Shown here: piece after piece, positions 44,837 through 59,035 of the stretch
How the letters are laid out: each line of letters begins with the position of its first letter
How positions within the stretch are numbered: the stretch's first letter is position 1
Origin: Pseudomonas pseudonitroreducens
GTDB taxonomy: Bacteria > Pseudomonadota > Gammaproteobacteria > Pseudomonadales > Pseudomonadaceae
Assembly: GCF_021603645.1 (NCBI RefSeq)
Contig: NZ_BQHJ01000001.1
Span: 248,001-312,000 of the forward strand
Reading direction: 5' to 3'
DNA length: 64,000 nt
Notes under the pieces: model-generated
What the model was told of the DNA's origin: nothing
The model's database searches: none
Seen by the model: the letters and a program-made list of their open reading frames with translations, nothing else
Program-made: the position numbers and the translations under genes

Positions 44837-45189
44837 TTGCGTCCCTCTGCTGTCGCGGCCAGCTCGTCGGTGCGTGCGGCCATGATGAAGTCGTTGCGGT
44901 GCAGGCCCTTCAGCTCGTGGCTCCACCAGGTGACGGTGACCTTGCCCCACTGGGTCAGCAGGTCGGGGTGGTGGCCTTCTTCCTCGGCGATGGCACCCAC
45001 CGCGTTGGTGAAGGCCAGGGCATGGCGGAAGTTCTTGAACAGGAAGACCCGCTCCAGCTCCATGTGATCGTCGCGGACCTCGATGTTCCAGTCCGGGATC
45101 TGCTTGATCAGCACCGCCAGTTCTTCGTCGGACACCTTCGGGGCGTCGGCGCGGCAGGCTTCGCAATGGGCTTGGGTGAGTGCGGTCAT
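44833..45189 (-). CDS. phhB: Pterin-4a-carbinolamine dehydratase
   Basis: 118 residues. It recycles the pterin cofactor after each turnover of PhhA. The active-site histidines lie in [21 protein letters not shown], and [20 protein letters not shown] is the conserved C-terminal block. Cytosolic. The gap to phhA (105 bases) contains a REP-like hairpin GCTCGCGA/TCGCGAGC at 45227-45254, which may set the ratio between phhA and phhBC. Confidence 0.96.
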   Translation of the reverse strand: MTALTQAHCEACRADAPKVSDEELAVLIKQIPDWNIEVRDDHMELERVFLFKNFRHALAFTNAVGAIAEEEGHHPDLLTQWGKVTVTWWSHELKGLHRNDFIMAARTDELAATAEGRK

Positions 45190-45294
45190 GAAAGGTTCTC
45201 CTTGTCGTGGGGTGGCATAGGAGTGCGCTCGCGAACCATCTTAGGCTCGCGAGCACGTCTCATCCTAGGCACAGATGGCATCGATTGCAGCGGA

Positions 45295-46083
45295 TCAGGC
45301 GGCCTGTTTCGGCGGAAACTTCGGCGCATGCAGGCCCAGGCGCATGGCTTCGCGCACCAGCGCCATGATGTCTTCATGGGCCAGCTCGAACAGGCGCTTG
45401 AGCTCGGGGAGCACGAAATACAGGGGCTGCAGGATGTCGATGCGGTATGGCGTGCGCATGCATTCCAGCGGGTCGAAGGCCTGGCGCTCGGGCTCGTTGG
45501 AGAGGCTGTAGACCGTCTCCCTGGGCGACGAAAGGATGCCGCCGCCGTAGATGCGCAGGCCTTGCGAGGTGTCCAGCAGGCCGAACTCGATGGTCATCCA
45601 GTACAGACGGGCGAGGTACACGCGCTCTTCCTTGCTGGCGGCCAGGCCGAGCTTGCCGTAGGTGTGGGTGAATTCGGCGAACCAGGGGTTGGTCAGCAGC
45701 GGGCAGTGGCCGAAGATCTCGTGGAAGATGTCCGGCTCCTGCAGGTAGTCCAGCTCTTCCGGGGTGCGGATGAAGGTCGCGACGGGGAATTGCTGGCTGG
45801 CCAGCAGCTCGAAGAAGGTCTGGAAGGGAATCAGCGCCGGCACCCGCGCCACGCGCCAGCCGGTGGTGGCCTGGAGTACCTGGTTGATTTCGCCCAGTTG
45901 CGGGATGCGATCAAAGGGCAGGCCGAGCTGCTCGATGCCGTCCAGGTATTCCTGACATGCGCGACCCTCGATCACTTTCAACTGGCGGGTGATCAGCGTG
46001 TTCCAGACCTGATGCTCGGCTTCCGGGTAGTGGTTAAAGCCATCTTCATCAGGTTGGCGGGCCACGTACTGCGTTGTCTTCAT
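45295..46083 (-). CDS. phhA: Phenylalanine 4-monooxygenase
   Basis: 262 residues from ATG 46083, the family length; the frame is open far upstream but that is antisense to phhR. It hydroxylates phenylalanine to tyrosine using tetrahydropterin, oxygen and Fe(II). The iron ligands are the two His in FHEIFGHCPLLTNPWF and the Glu in WMTIEFGLL. The protein lacks the N-terminal ACT regulatory domain of animal enzymes. First gene of phhABC, divergent from its activator phhR with 261 bases between starts. Confidence 0.97.
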   Translation of the reverse strand: MKTTQYVARQPDEDGFNHYPEAEHQVWNTLITRQLKVIEGRACQEYLDGIEQLGLPFDRIPQLGEINQVLQATTGWRVARVPALIPFQTFFELLASQQFPVATFIRTPEELDYLQEPDIFHEIFGHCPLLTNPWFAEFTHTYGKLGLAASKEERVYLARLYWMTIEFGLLDTSQGLRIYGGGILSSPRETVYSLSNEPERQAFDPLECMRTPYRIDILQPLYFVLPELKRLFELAHEDIMALVREAMRLGLHAPKFPPKQAA

Positions 46084-46129
46084 GGGGCCTCCGGCATCTG
46101 GGCCTCGTTGTTGTGATAGACCCACAATT

Positions 46130-46145
46130 AGCGCGTCTGGTGCCG
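46130..46145 (-). promoter_or_regulatory. Candidate sigma-54 promoter of phhABC
   Basis: Minus strand CGGCACCAGACGCGCT: GG and GC are 10 bases apart as required, and GGCAC matches the -24 element; the -12 element (GCGCT) is weaker. It puts the start near 46119, about 36 bases before the phhA ATG. Confidence 0.42.
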
Positions 46146-46194
46146 GCGAACAGCCCCCTCCACGCGAGGTTTGCAGACGCCGCAGAGGGGAATC

Positions 46195-46212
46195 CGTAAA
46201 GAAAAGATTACG
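46195..46212. promoter_or_regulatory. PhhR/TyrR box
   Basis: CGTAAA-N6-ATTACG, a near match to the TGTAAA-N6-TTTACA consensus of TyrR/PhhR boxes, palindromic, about 75 bases upstream of the expected phhA start, the right place for an activator. Confidence 0.65.
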
Positions 46213-46344
46213 CAAAGCGGCGCAGGCATCCGGCCATGGCTTGAAGGTGCGGCAGGGTGTCACATATTCTTGACGGTAATTTCCGGCCGCCTTGCGAAAA
46301 AATCGAGCCGGAGTGCCCACCACAACGACAACCACGGGCCCGCC

Positions 46345-47907
<1,563 letters not shown>

Positions 47908-47925
47908 GGCGTTGGTCAGCTCTTC

Positions 47926-48152
47926 GCAGGAGCGAGCTTGCTCGCGAACCACCTGGCACCAGTGCGCCTCTTTGGAAGCAGACTTTGTCGGCGCTCCGGC
48001 TTCCCCCTCACGGAAGTCACGGCGAAGCACGTGCGCAGGATGGCGTGGAGCGCAGCGATACCCATCGATAGCCACGCGCCGACGGTACGCGCACCGCCCG
48101 TATCAGGCCGGCGAGGGATACTGGCGCGGTTCGCGAGCAAGCTCGCTCCTGC
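47926..48152. repeat. REP half sites 180 bases apart with another repeat nested inside
   Basis: Left half site at 47926-47949, exact complementary half at 48129-48152. Between them, 48037-48065 holds the AGGATGGCGTGGAGCGCAGC repeat seen as a full palindrome at 56246-56322. No gene here. Confidence 0.85.
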
Positions 48153-48205
48153 AAAAGCCGATACGGCGGAGCGGACCGTCATGCCCGCCATCCGTCGGCA
48201 GCCAA

Positions 48206-48574
48206 TCACCAGGTCTTCGGCCGATAGCCCTTCACACACGCCCGCACTTCTTCGTCGATCACGTTGCCCGGCTTGATGCAGTCGGACAGCTTGCGCGGAC
48301 TGTCGCTATAGGGTGTGGCGGTGGGCGTGGCCTGCAGGCCTTCAGGCGTCATGCCCAGGCGTATCTGCAACAGTACCCAGCGTTCATGCAGCCAGAGCTG
48401 GCTGGCGGGGTTGCGCCACAGAGCCGTGCCGGCAGCGAGGATCAGCAGGGGAATCAGGAACCACAACAGCGGTTTCAGCAACATGCGCCAGTTGCGCTTC
48501 GGCTCCTCTGGGGGCTTCTGCCGGTTCTGCTGCCTGACCTGCTCCCAGTAGTAATCGCGATCACGGTCGCTCAT
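48206..48574 (-). CDS. Unknown membrane-anchored protein
   Basis: 122 residues. A charged cytosolic head (MSDRDRDYYWEQVRQQNRQK), one membrane helix at about 32-50 (LLKPLLWFLIPLLILAAGTA), and a soluble tail with two cysteines (LSDCIKPG, VRACVKGYRPKTW) that could form a disulfide if outside. No family recognised. The ATG at 48574 faces the lhr gene, divergent with 112 bases between. Probably a real single-gene unit, since codon use fits the chromosome. Confidence 0.7.
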   Translation of the reverse strand: MSDRDRDYYWEQVRQQNRQKPPEEPKRNWRMLLKPLLWFLIPLLILAAGTALWRNPASQLWLHERWVLLQIRLGMTPEGLQATPTATPYSDSPRKLSDCIKPGNVIDEEVRACVKGYRPKTW

Positions 48575-48686
48575 CGAGTGTCATTCCGCCGGGTGGGTGG
48601 GGGAAGAGTAACGGCTGCCGCGGCCCGCGGCGAGGCGCGATCAGTGGTCCTTGTGACGGGCTTCGCGGACCACCATATTGGACTGC

Positions 48687-53003
<4,317 letters not shown>

Positions 53004-53060
53004 TCCCGGCCGTGCTTGGCTTACACTCAGCGGCACGCCAGTCTTTCCTGCGAGGGTGTG

Positions 53061-54581
53061 ATGCTGTCCCGCGAGCCGCCGAGTCTGCCTGCCCTGTTGC
53101 GCCAGTGGTGGTTCCTGCCGCTGCTGGCGCTCGCCCTGTGCCTGCGCCTGTATGGCCTGTCCGATTCGGCGTTGTGGGGCGATGAAAGCTCCAGCCTGTT
53201 CCTCGCCCGCTATTCGCCCTTGCAACTCTGGCAGCACGCCGCCCATGACGTGCATCCCCCGCTGTACTTCTTCTTCCTCCACGGATGGGTTCAGGTCGTG
53301 GGCGAGGGCGTTCTGTCGCTGCGCCTGTTCAGCGCGCTGTTCGGCACGCTCGCGGTGTTTCTCGGCGGCTGGTTGATGTGGCGGCTGGCGTCGGCGCGCG
53401 CTGCATTCATCGCCCTGCTGTTGCTGGCGCTGCTGCCCACGGCCGTGCGCTACAGCCAGGAAGTGCGCATGTACTCGCTGCTCGGCTGCTGGTTGCTGGC
53501 GGCCACCCTGGCCTTGCTCTACTGGCTGGAGGAGGGGCGGCGGCGCTATCTGCTGATGTATGCCGCGCTGATGACGGCGGCCTTCTACACCCATTACTTC
53601 AGCCTGTTCGGCGCACTGGTGCAGTGGCTCTGGCTGGCGACGCTGCCGAACAGCCCGCTGCGGCGCCGCGACTGGTGGCTGGCCAACCTGGCCATCGCCG
53701 CACTGTTCCTGCCCTGGTTGCCCGGGCTGCTGGACCTGATTCGGCATATGGCGGTGCTGGAGGCCGGGGGCGACGTCGGCTGGCAGCCGCCGGTGGATGC
53801 ACGCTCGTTGCCCTCGATGCTCTGGCAGTGGTTGGCGCAGTCCGACGGCAACGCGTTGTCCTGGCCCGTGCTGCTCGGCGCGCCGTTGCTGGTGGTTGCG
53901 GTAACACTGCTGGTGCTGCGTACGGATGACAGCCGGCAGCGCGGTGGCGTGCTGCTGGCCCTGTACTGCGGCTTGCCGCTGCTGCTGTTGTATGGCGTTT
54001 CGTTCCTCTCCCCGGTATTCGTCGAACGCTATCTCACTGCCTTCGCCCTGGGCCTGCCGCTACTGCTGGCGTTGGCCCTGGATCGCCTGCTGCAGCAGCG
54101 CCGTGTGCTCGGCGCCGCGCTGCTGGTGACCCTGCTGGGGCTGCAGGGGATCGGGGTGGGGCGCGCGATCGCGGTCGACCCGGACGAGCAGTTCGATGGC
54201 ATGGCGGCCTACGTCAACGCGCACTACCGTGCCGGCGACCGGGTGGTGGTGGATGACATCCTCTGGTACCTGACCTTCCGCTACTACAACCATACCGGCC
54301 AGGAACCCTTGCTCTACACCGCACCGACGGCGGACGGCAGTTCGGGGCGGCCGGGACGCTATGGCTTCGGTTCGCTGATCGACGACCGCCAGCATGCCTT
54401 CGTCGACCGCCTGGCCGATCTGCCGCAGGACGAGGGCCGTGTCTGGCTGGTGATGAGCCGCTACAACGACCAGGAGATTCCCGACGTGCCGGCTACCTGG
54501 CGGCGGGTGGCGCAGCATGCCGGCGGCGAAGTGCAGGCCATCCTCTTCGAGCGCACGGCGCAGCGTAATGCCGCGCGCTGA
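53061..54581 (+). CDS. Membrane glycosyltransferase, GT39/ArnT-like
   Basis: 506 residues from ATG 53061 (GAGGGTGTG upstream). About eleven membrane helices from residue 15 to 370. The signature acidic pair after the first helix is in LWGDESSSLFLARYSPLQL, followed by HDVHPPLYFFFLHGWV, the motif of PMT_2/ArnT-type transferases that use polyprenyl-phosphate sugars. The last 130 residues are a soluble periplasmic domain (FDGMAAYVNAHYRAGDRVVV). Acceptor and sugar are unknown; lipid A, protein or surface glycan are all possible. It follows lhr at 57 bases but is probably independent. Confidence 0.8.
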   Translation: MLSREPPSLPALLRQWWFLPLLALALCLRLYGLSDSALWGDESSSLFLARYSPLQLWQHAAHDVHPPLYFFFLHGWVQVVGEGVLSLRLFSALFGTLAVFLGGWLMWRLASARAAFIALLLLALLPTAVRYSQEVRMYSLLGCWLLAATLALLYWLEEGRRRYLLMYAALMTAAFYTHYFSLFGALVQWLWLATLPNSPLRRRDWWLANLAIAALFLPWLPGLLDLIRHMAVLEAGGDVGWQPPVDARSLPSMLWQWLAQSDGNALSWPVLLGAPLLVVAVTLLVLRTDDSRQRGGVLLALYCGLPLLLLYGVSFLSPVFVERYLTAFALGLPLLLALALDRLLQQRRVLGAALLVTLLGLQGIGVGRAIAVDPDEQFDGMAAYVNAHYRAGDRVVVDDILWYLTFRYYNHTGQEPLLYTAPTADGSSGRPGRYGFGSLIDDRQHAFVDRLADLPQDEGRVWLVMSRYNDQEIPDVPATWRRVAQHAGGEVQAILFERTAQRNAAR

Positions 54582-54625
54582 AGGCTGCTGCCCTTGGTTG
54601 ACGGCTTACCCTGTGGTCTGAAGGC

Positions 54626-54943
54626 TCAGAAACGGATGCGCCCGGTGAAGGCATCCTTGAGCATCACCCAGTCGCCCATCAGCGACCACAGCGGGTACTT
54701 GAAGGTCGCCGGGCGGTTCTTCTCGAATACGAAGTGGCCGACCCAGGCGAAGCCGTAGCCGGCCAATGGCATGGCCAGCAGCCACAGCCAGTGCCCGCTG
54801 ACGATGGCGTAGGCGAGGATCGACAGCACCAGCAGGCTGCCCACGTAATGCAGACGGCGGCATACGGCATTGCTGTGTTCCTGCAGGTAGTACGGGTAGA
54901 ACTCGGCGAAGCTCTGGAATCGATCGGCGGTCTGGGTGCTCAT
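54626..54943 (-). CDS. DUF962 (Mpo1-like) membrane protein
   Basis: 105 residues from ATG 54943; the frame remains open to 56314 but that stretch is antisense to the AraC gene. FAEFYPYYLQEHSNAVCRRL with the conserved H and LHYVG, two or three short membrane helices (LVLSILAYAIVSGHWLWLLA), WVGHFVFEKNRPATFKYPLW and the closing GDWVMLKDAF are the DUF962 family. Yeast Mpo1 of this family is an Fe-dependent dioxygenase acting on 2-hydroxy fatty acids; the bacterial role is unknown. Divergent from the AraC gene, which may control it. Confidence 0.88.
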   Translation of the reverse strand: MSTQTADRFQSFAEFYPYYLQEHSNAVCRRLHYVGSLLVLSILAYAIVSGHWLWLLAMPLAGYGFAWVGHFVFEKNRPATFKYPLWSLMGDWVMLKDAFTGRIRF

Positions 54944-55090
54944 GGCGCACCTCCTGTTGTTGTGATGGCGCCAGTGTAGGCTGCCACCTTCAGACTTGCG
55001 GATGACATAGGGTGCCAGTTTAGTATCCCCGTGTGCCGCCTGCGCCCAAGCGGTCCGGCGCGGACCACCACCATAACCAGAAGAATATGC

Positions 55091-56089
55091 ATGCCTGAGC
55101 GTACAACCCTGTCGAGCTGGGTGCGGGGGATCGTCCAGTCGCTGGAGCTGGAAGGCCTCGACTGCCGCGCGTTGTTCACCGAACTGGGGCTGGATTTCGC
55201 GGCCCTCGACGATCCCGATGCGCGCTTCCCGCAGGACGCCCTGAGCCAGCTGTGGAACCGCGCCGTGGAGCTGTCCGGCAACCCGGCCATCGGCCTGAAC
55301 ATTGCCCGCGTGCACACTCCGGCGTTCCCCGTGGTCGGCTACGCGCTGATGTCCAGTCGCAACCTGGGCGAGGGCTTCGAGCGCCTGGAGCGCTACCAGC
55401 GGATCATCGCCGAGGGCGCCGACCTGACCTTCCGCCGTCTGCCCGAAGGTTGCCTGTATCGCATCGTGGTCCATGGCGATCGCCTGCCGGTGCCACGGCA
55501 GAGTGCGGAGTGCTCGCTGGCCAGCTTGACCGCCATGCTGCGCTGGATCACCGGGCGAGCGATCAAGCCACTGGAAGTGCGCCTGGCCGGCGAGGCACCG
55601 CAGAACCTTGAGCCCTACCGCGAGTTGTTCCAGGCGCCGCTGAGTTTCGGCCATGCGGATTGCGCGATGCTGTTTTCCCACGAGGACATGAGCGCGCCGC
55701 TGCCCACCGCCAATGAAGAGCTGGCGCGCCTGCATGACCGCTTTGCCGGGGAATACCTGGCACGCTTCGTCAGCAGCCGATTCAGCCACCAGACACGCCA
55801 GGTGCTGTGCCGCCTGCTGCCGCAGGGCGAGCCCAAGCGCGAGAGCGTGGCGCAGGCGCTGCACCTGTCCGAGCGCACCTTGCAGCGGCGCCTGCAGGAA
55901 GAGGGCAGCAGCTACCAGCAACTGCTCGACGACACCCGCCGCGAACTGGCCCAGCAATACCTCGCCACGCCGCGCATGACGCTGCTGGAAATTGCCTACC
56001 TGCTGGGGTTCTCGGAGCCGAGCAATTTCTTCCGCGCCTTCCGCCGCTGGTTCGGCAAGACGCCGGGGGAGTATCGCGAGGAGTTGTGA
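55091..56089 (+). CDS. AraC-family regulator (OruR/arabinose-binding-like N-terminus)
   Basis: 332 residues from ATG 55091. The N-terminal ligand domain (about 15-200) is of the AraC_arabinose_bd type (LFTELGLDFAALDDPDARFP, AFPVVGYALMSSRNLGEGFE). The C-terminal two-helix-turn-helix domain is complete: SVAQALHLSERTLQRRLQEE and TLLEIAYLLGFSEPSNFFRA, ending RRWFGKTPGEYREEL. Ligand unknown. Its start is 147 bases from that of the DUF962 gene on the other strand. Confidence 0.88.
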   Translation: MPERTTLSSWVRGIVQSLELEGLDCRALFTELGLDFAALDDPDARFPQDALSQLWNRAVELSGNPAIGLNIARVHTPAFPVVGYALMSSRNLGEGFERLERYQRIIAEGADLTFRRLPEGCLYRIVVHGDRLPVPRQSAECSLASLTAMLRWITGRAIKPLEVRLAGEAPQNLEPYRELFQAPLSFGHADCAMLFSHEDMSAPLPTANEELARLHDRFAGEYLARFVSSRFSHQTRQVLCRLLPQGEPKRESVAQALHLSERTLQRRLQEEGSSYQQLLDDTRRELAQQYLATPRMTLLEIAYLLGFSEPSNFFRAFRRWFGKTPGEYREEL

Positions 56090-56114
56090 TGCCTCCGGCG
56101 CCAAGCGGCTGGTT

Positions 56115-56191
56115 GTAGGAGCGAGCTTGCTCGCGAACCGCTTGAGGCCGGAGCTGCCGGGAGACTCGTTCGCGAGCAAGCTCGCTCCTAC
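56115..56191. repeat. REP pair (REPIN)
   Basis: Half site 56115-56138 and exact complement 56168-56191, 29 bases between. Confidence 0.9.
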
Positions 56192-56245
56192 AGGGGGCTG
56201 ATCGCCGCGCTCAATGCCGCCAGAACGCCAGGCTGAATAGTCAGC

Positions 56246-56322
56246 AGGATGGGTGGAGCGCAGCGATACCCATGCCGTTGGCGGCCGGGATTGATGGGTA
56301 TCGCTGCGCTCCACGCCATCCT
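56246..56322. repeat. Second palindrome class, GGTATCGCTGCGCTCCAC type
   Basis: Left arm 56246-56273 (AGGATGGGTGGAGCGCAGC start) and right arm 56294-56322 are complementary except for one or two bases. One arm of the same sequence is at 48037-48065. It lies directly after the REP pair, before the trkH 3' end. Confidence 0.85.
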
Positions 56323-56354
56323 ACGGTGTGTTCATCCTGCACATGCAGGGCCGC

Positions 56355-57809
56355 TCAGTGCCGCCAGAACGCCGGGGTGAACAGCACCAGCACGGTGATG
56401 ATCTCCAGGCGCCCCGCCAGCATGCCGCCGCAGAGCAGCCACTTGGCGGCGTCCGGTAGCGAGGCGAAGTTGCCCGACGGGCCGATGATCGGGCCCATGC
56501 CCGGGCCGACGCCGGCCACGGTGCTGGCGGCGCCGGTCAGCGAGGTCATCCAGTCCAGGCCGAGGAACGACAGGCCCAGTGCCAGCGCGCCGACGGTAGC
56601 GCCGAAGAAGAACGAGAAGGTCAGGATCGAGCGCACGATCTCTTCGTCCAGGCGATGGCCGTTGTAGCTCTGGCGGATCACCGCGCGCGGGTGGATCAGC
56701 TGGTAGAGGCTGGCGCGCAGCAGGGTGAAGGCGACCTGGAAGCGGAAGATCTTGATCCCGCCGGCGGTGGAACCGGAGCAACCGCCGATGAAGCCCAGGT
56801 AGAAGAACAGCATGATCGAGAAGTGGCCCCAAAGGCTGTAGTCACCCAGGGCGAAGCCGGTGGTGGTGACCACCGAGGTGACGTTCACTGCAACGATGCG
56901 GAAGGCGTCCAGCCAGGGCAGGTCGGAGTTCACCGAGTACCAGGTGCCCATCACCAGCCAGGTGAACACCAGCAGACCGAGGAAACCGTGCACCTGGTGG
57001 TCACGGATCAGTGCCTTGCGGTTGCCGCGCAGGGTGGCGACATAGAGTACGAAGGGGATGCTGCCCAGGATCATTACCACCACCGCGACCCAGTGCACCG
57101 CCGGTTGGTGCCATTTGGCCAGTGACTGGTCGGAGGTGGAGAAGCCGCCGGTGGAGATTGCCGACATGGCGTGGTTGAGCGAGTCGAACAGGCCCATGCC
57201 GGCCCACCAGAAGGCCAGGGTGCCGGCAATGGTGATGGCCACGTAAACCCCGACGATGTACTTGGCCACCATGTGCGAGCGCGGCATGACCTTGTCGGAG
57301 CGGTCCGAGGACTCGGTCTGGAACAGGCGCATGCCACCGATGCGCAGCATCGGCAGGATCGCCACCGCCATCGCGATGAAGCCGATACCGCCGAGCCAGT
57401 GCAGCAGCGAGCGCCAGATCAGGATGCCCGGCGACATCTTGTCCAGCCCGGAAAGCACGGTCGAACCGGTGGCGGTGATGCCGGACATGCTCTCGAAAAT
57501 CGCGTCGGTGAAACTGATATGCCGGGCGAACATGAAGGGCAGGGAGGAGAAGAAACAGACGATCACCCAACTCGACACGGTGAGCATGTACATATCGCGC
57601 GGACGCAGGTGCACTTGCTCCGGGCGGCCGGGGATGACCATGCCCAGCCCGCAGGTGAAGGTGATGATTGCCGACCAGATGAAGGGATGCAGTTCGTTGG
57701 CGCGGCCGTAGTAGAGCAGCGTGGCCATGGGGACCAGCATGGCGACCGCCAGCGTGATCACGAAGATGCCGATGATGAATCCGAGTGTGCGTAGTGTCGG
57801 CAGGGCCAT
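56355..57809 (-). CDS. trkH: Trk system potassium uptake protein TrkH
   Basis: 484 residues, the TrkH length. Four pore loops can be found: FESMSGITATGSTVLSGLDK (TATGST), AMSAISTGGFSTSDQSL (STGGFS), NVTSVVTTTGFALGDYSLWG (TTTGFA) and GAASTVAGVGPGMGPIIGP (AGVGPG), with the connecting helices, so the K+ filter is complete. Inner membrane; needs TrkA, which is not in the window. Divergent from the nitroreductase gene. In PAO1 a trkH likewise lies near the cpx genes. Confidence 0.95.
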   Translation of the reverse strand: MALPTLRTLGFIIGIFVITLAVAMLVPMATLLYYGRANELHPFIWSAIITFTCGLGMVIPGRPEQVHLRPRDMYMLTVSSWVIVCFFSSLPFMFARHISFTDAIFESMSGITATGSTVLSGLDKMSPGILIWRSLLHWLGGIGFIAMAVAILPMLRIGGMRLFQTESSDRSDKVMPRSHMVAKYIVGVYVAITIAGTLAFWWAGMGLFDSLNHAMSAISTGGFSTSDQSLAKWHQPAVHWVAVVVMILGSIPFVLYVATLRGNRKALIRDHQVHGFLGLLVFTWLVMGTWYSVNSDLPWLDAFRIVAVNVTSVVTTTGFALGDYSLWGHFSIMLFFYLGFIGGCSGSTAGGIKIFRFQVAFTLLRASLYQLIHPRAVIRQSYNGHRLDEEIVRSILTFSFFFGATVGALALGLSFLGLDWMTSLTGAASTVAGVGPGMGPIIGPSGNFASLPDAAKWLLCGGMLAGRLEIITVLVLFTPAFWRH

Positions 57810-57988
57810 GCGCTGAGGTCTGAAACGAAAAGGAATCGGCCATTTTACCTGCCGTCTGGCGAGAGTAAACCGCGTGACCGCGTTCCTCTTTACAAGTTGA
57901 GCGGGTAAGGCTTGCGTTGCCTTTGCTGGGCAAATGCGAACCCTTTGCGTCTACAATGGCGGCTTTCGAGATTGACTGGAGGCAGCCC

Positions 57989-58549
57989 ATGGAGGCTCTC
58001 GACGCGTTGCTCAACCGTGTGTCCCATGCCCGCCTGAGCGAGCCGGCACCGTCTGCCGAGCAACTGGACCGGCTGTTCCGCAGCGCCTTGCGCGCTCCGG
58101 ACCACGGGCAGTTGCGCCCCTGGCGCTTCATTACCGTGGAAGGCGAGGCGCGCAAGGAGTTGGGTGAGCTGTTCGCCCGGGCCGTGGCGGCGAATGAGCC
58201 CGATGGCAAGCCTGAGGCGCTGGACAAGGCTCGCGCCATGCCGCTGCGCGCTCCGCTGTTGGTAGTGGCCGTGGCACGCCTGCAGGATCACCCCAAGGTG
58301 CCGGAGATCGAGCAGTGGCTGGCGGCGGGTTGTGCCGCTCACGGCATCATCCAGGCCGCCTACGTCGAAGGGCTGGGGGCGATGTGGCGCACCGGCGCGA
58401 TGGCGTTCGATCCGTTGGTGCGCGCAGGCCTGGGCCTGGAGGAGAACGAGCGTATCGTCGGCTTCATCTACCTCGGCACGCCGATCGGCGAACTGCGCCG
58501 CCCGGCGCCGCTGGACCCGGCAGGGTTCGTCAGCGCCTGGCGGGGCTGA
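57989..58549 (+). CDS. YdjA-like nitroreductase
   Basis: 186 residues from ATG 57989 behind GGAGGCAGCCC. Small FMN-dependent nitroreductase: LFRSALRAPDHGQLRPWRFI binds FMN phosphate, AAHGIIQAAYVEGLGAMWRT and IVGFIYLGTPIG close the fold. E. coli YdjA is a minimal member that uses NAD(P)H on nitroaromatics; the natural substrate is unknown. Its 3' end overlaps the convergent ATPase-like gene by 20 bases. Confidence 0.88.
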   Translation: MEALDALLNRVSHARLSEPAPSAEQLDRLFRSALRAPDHGQLRPWRFITVEGEARKELGELFARAVAANEPDGKPEALDKARAMPLRAPLLVVAVARLQDHPKVPEIEQWLAAGCAAHGIIQAAYVEGLGAMWRTGAMAFDPLVRAGLGLEENERIVGFIYLGTPIGELRRPAPLDPAGFVSAWRG

Positions 58550-59015
58550 GCGGCAGTTCCAGGCGAACTTTCCAGCCACCGTCGCGGGCACGCCAGAGCA
58601 GGTGCCCGCCCTGCCAGCTAGTCAACCGGCGAGCGGCAGGCAGCGCTTCCGCCAGCCACGCCCGCGCCTGCGGGTCGTGGCCTTGCAGGTCCAGCCTGAG
58701 GGAGCCGTGCGCCGAACCGAGCGACAGCTTCAGGTTGGCATGTGGATGCCGCATCAGCGCCGCTTCCAGTAATGCGTCCAGTGCTTCGCCCAGCGCATCC
58801 GGCCAGCTTTCCAGCGGCCAGGTGCCGTTCTGCGGCAGGCTCAGGCGCAAGCCGGGCCAGCGTGCGCGCCATTGTTCGGCGAGCCGCGCCAGCTCCACCG
58901 CCAGCACCAGGTATTGCGGATCGTCGTAGGGCTCGCTGCGCAGCAGGGCTGCCGGCGGAAGCGGTCGTTGCAGAGCGGGAATCGGGGTCGCGAAGGCGGG
59001 AAGGCTCATGGTCAC
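58530..59015 (-). CDS. Degenerate HATPase-like protein downstream of cpxS
   Basis: 161 residues. No signal peptide. From residue 75 the pattern follows a histidine-kinase ATPase domain: GEALDALLEAALMRHPHANL matches the N-box helix (but the Asn that binds Mg is missing), SLRLDLQGHDPQARAWL stands where G1 would be, and SWQGGHLLWRARDGGWKVRL where G2 and the last strands would be, without the glycines needed for ATP. It looks like a kinase ATPase fold that has lost ATP binding. It lies 20 bases after cpxS, so an accessory or decoy role in this two-component system is plausible. In PAO1 an unnamed gene occupies the same place. Confidence 0.65.
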   Translation of the reverse strand: MTMSLPAFATPIPALQRPLPPAALLRSEPYDDPQYLVLAVELARLAEQWRARWPGLRLSLPQNGTWPLESWPDALGEALDALLEAALMRHPHANLKLSLGSAHGSLRLDLQGHDPQARAWLAEALPAARRLTSWQGGHLLWRARDGGWKVRLELPLSPARR

Positions 59016-59035
59016 TCTCCGAAAGTGCGCTCGAC

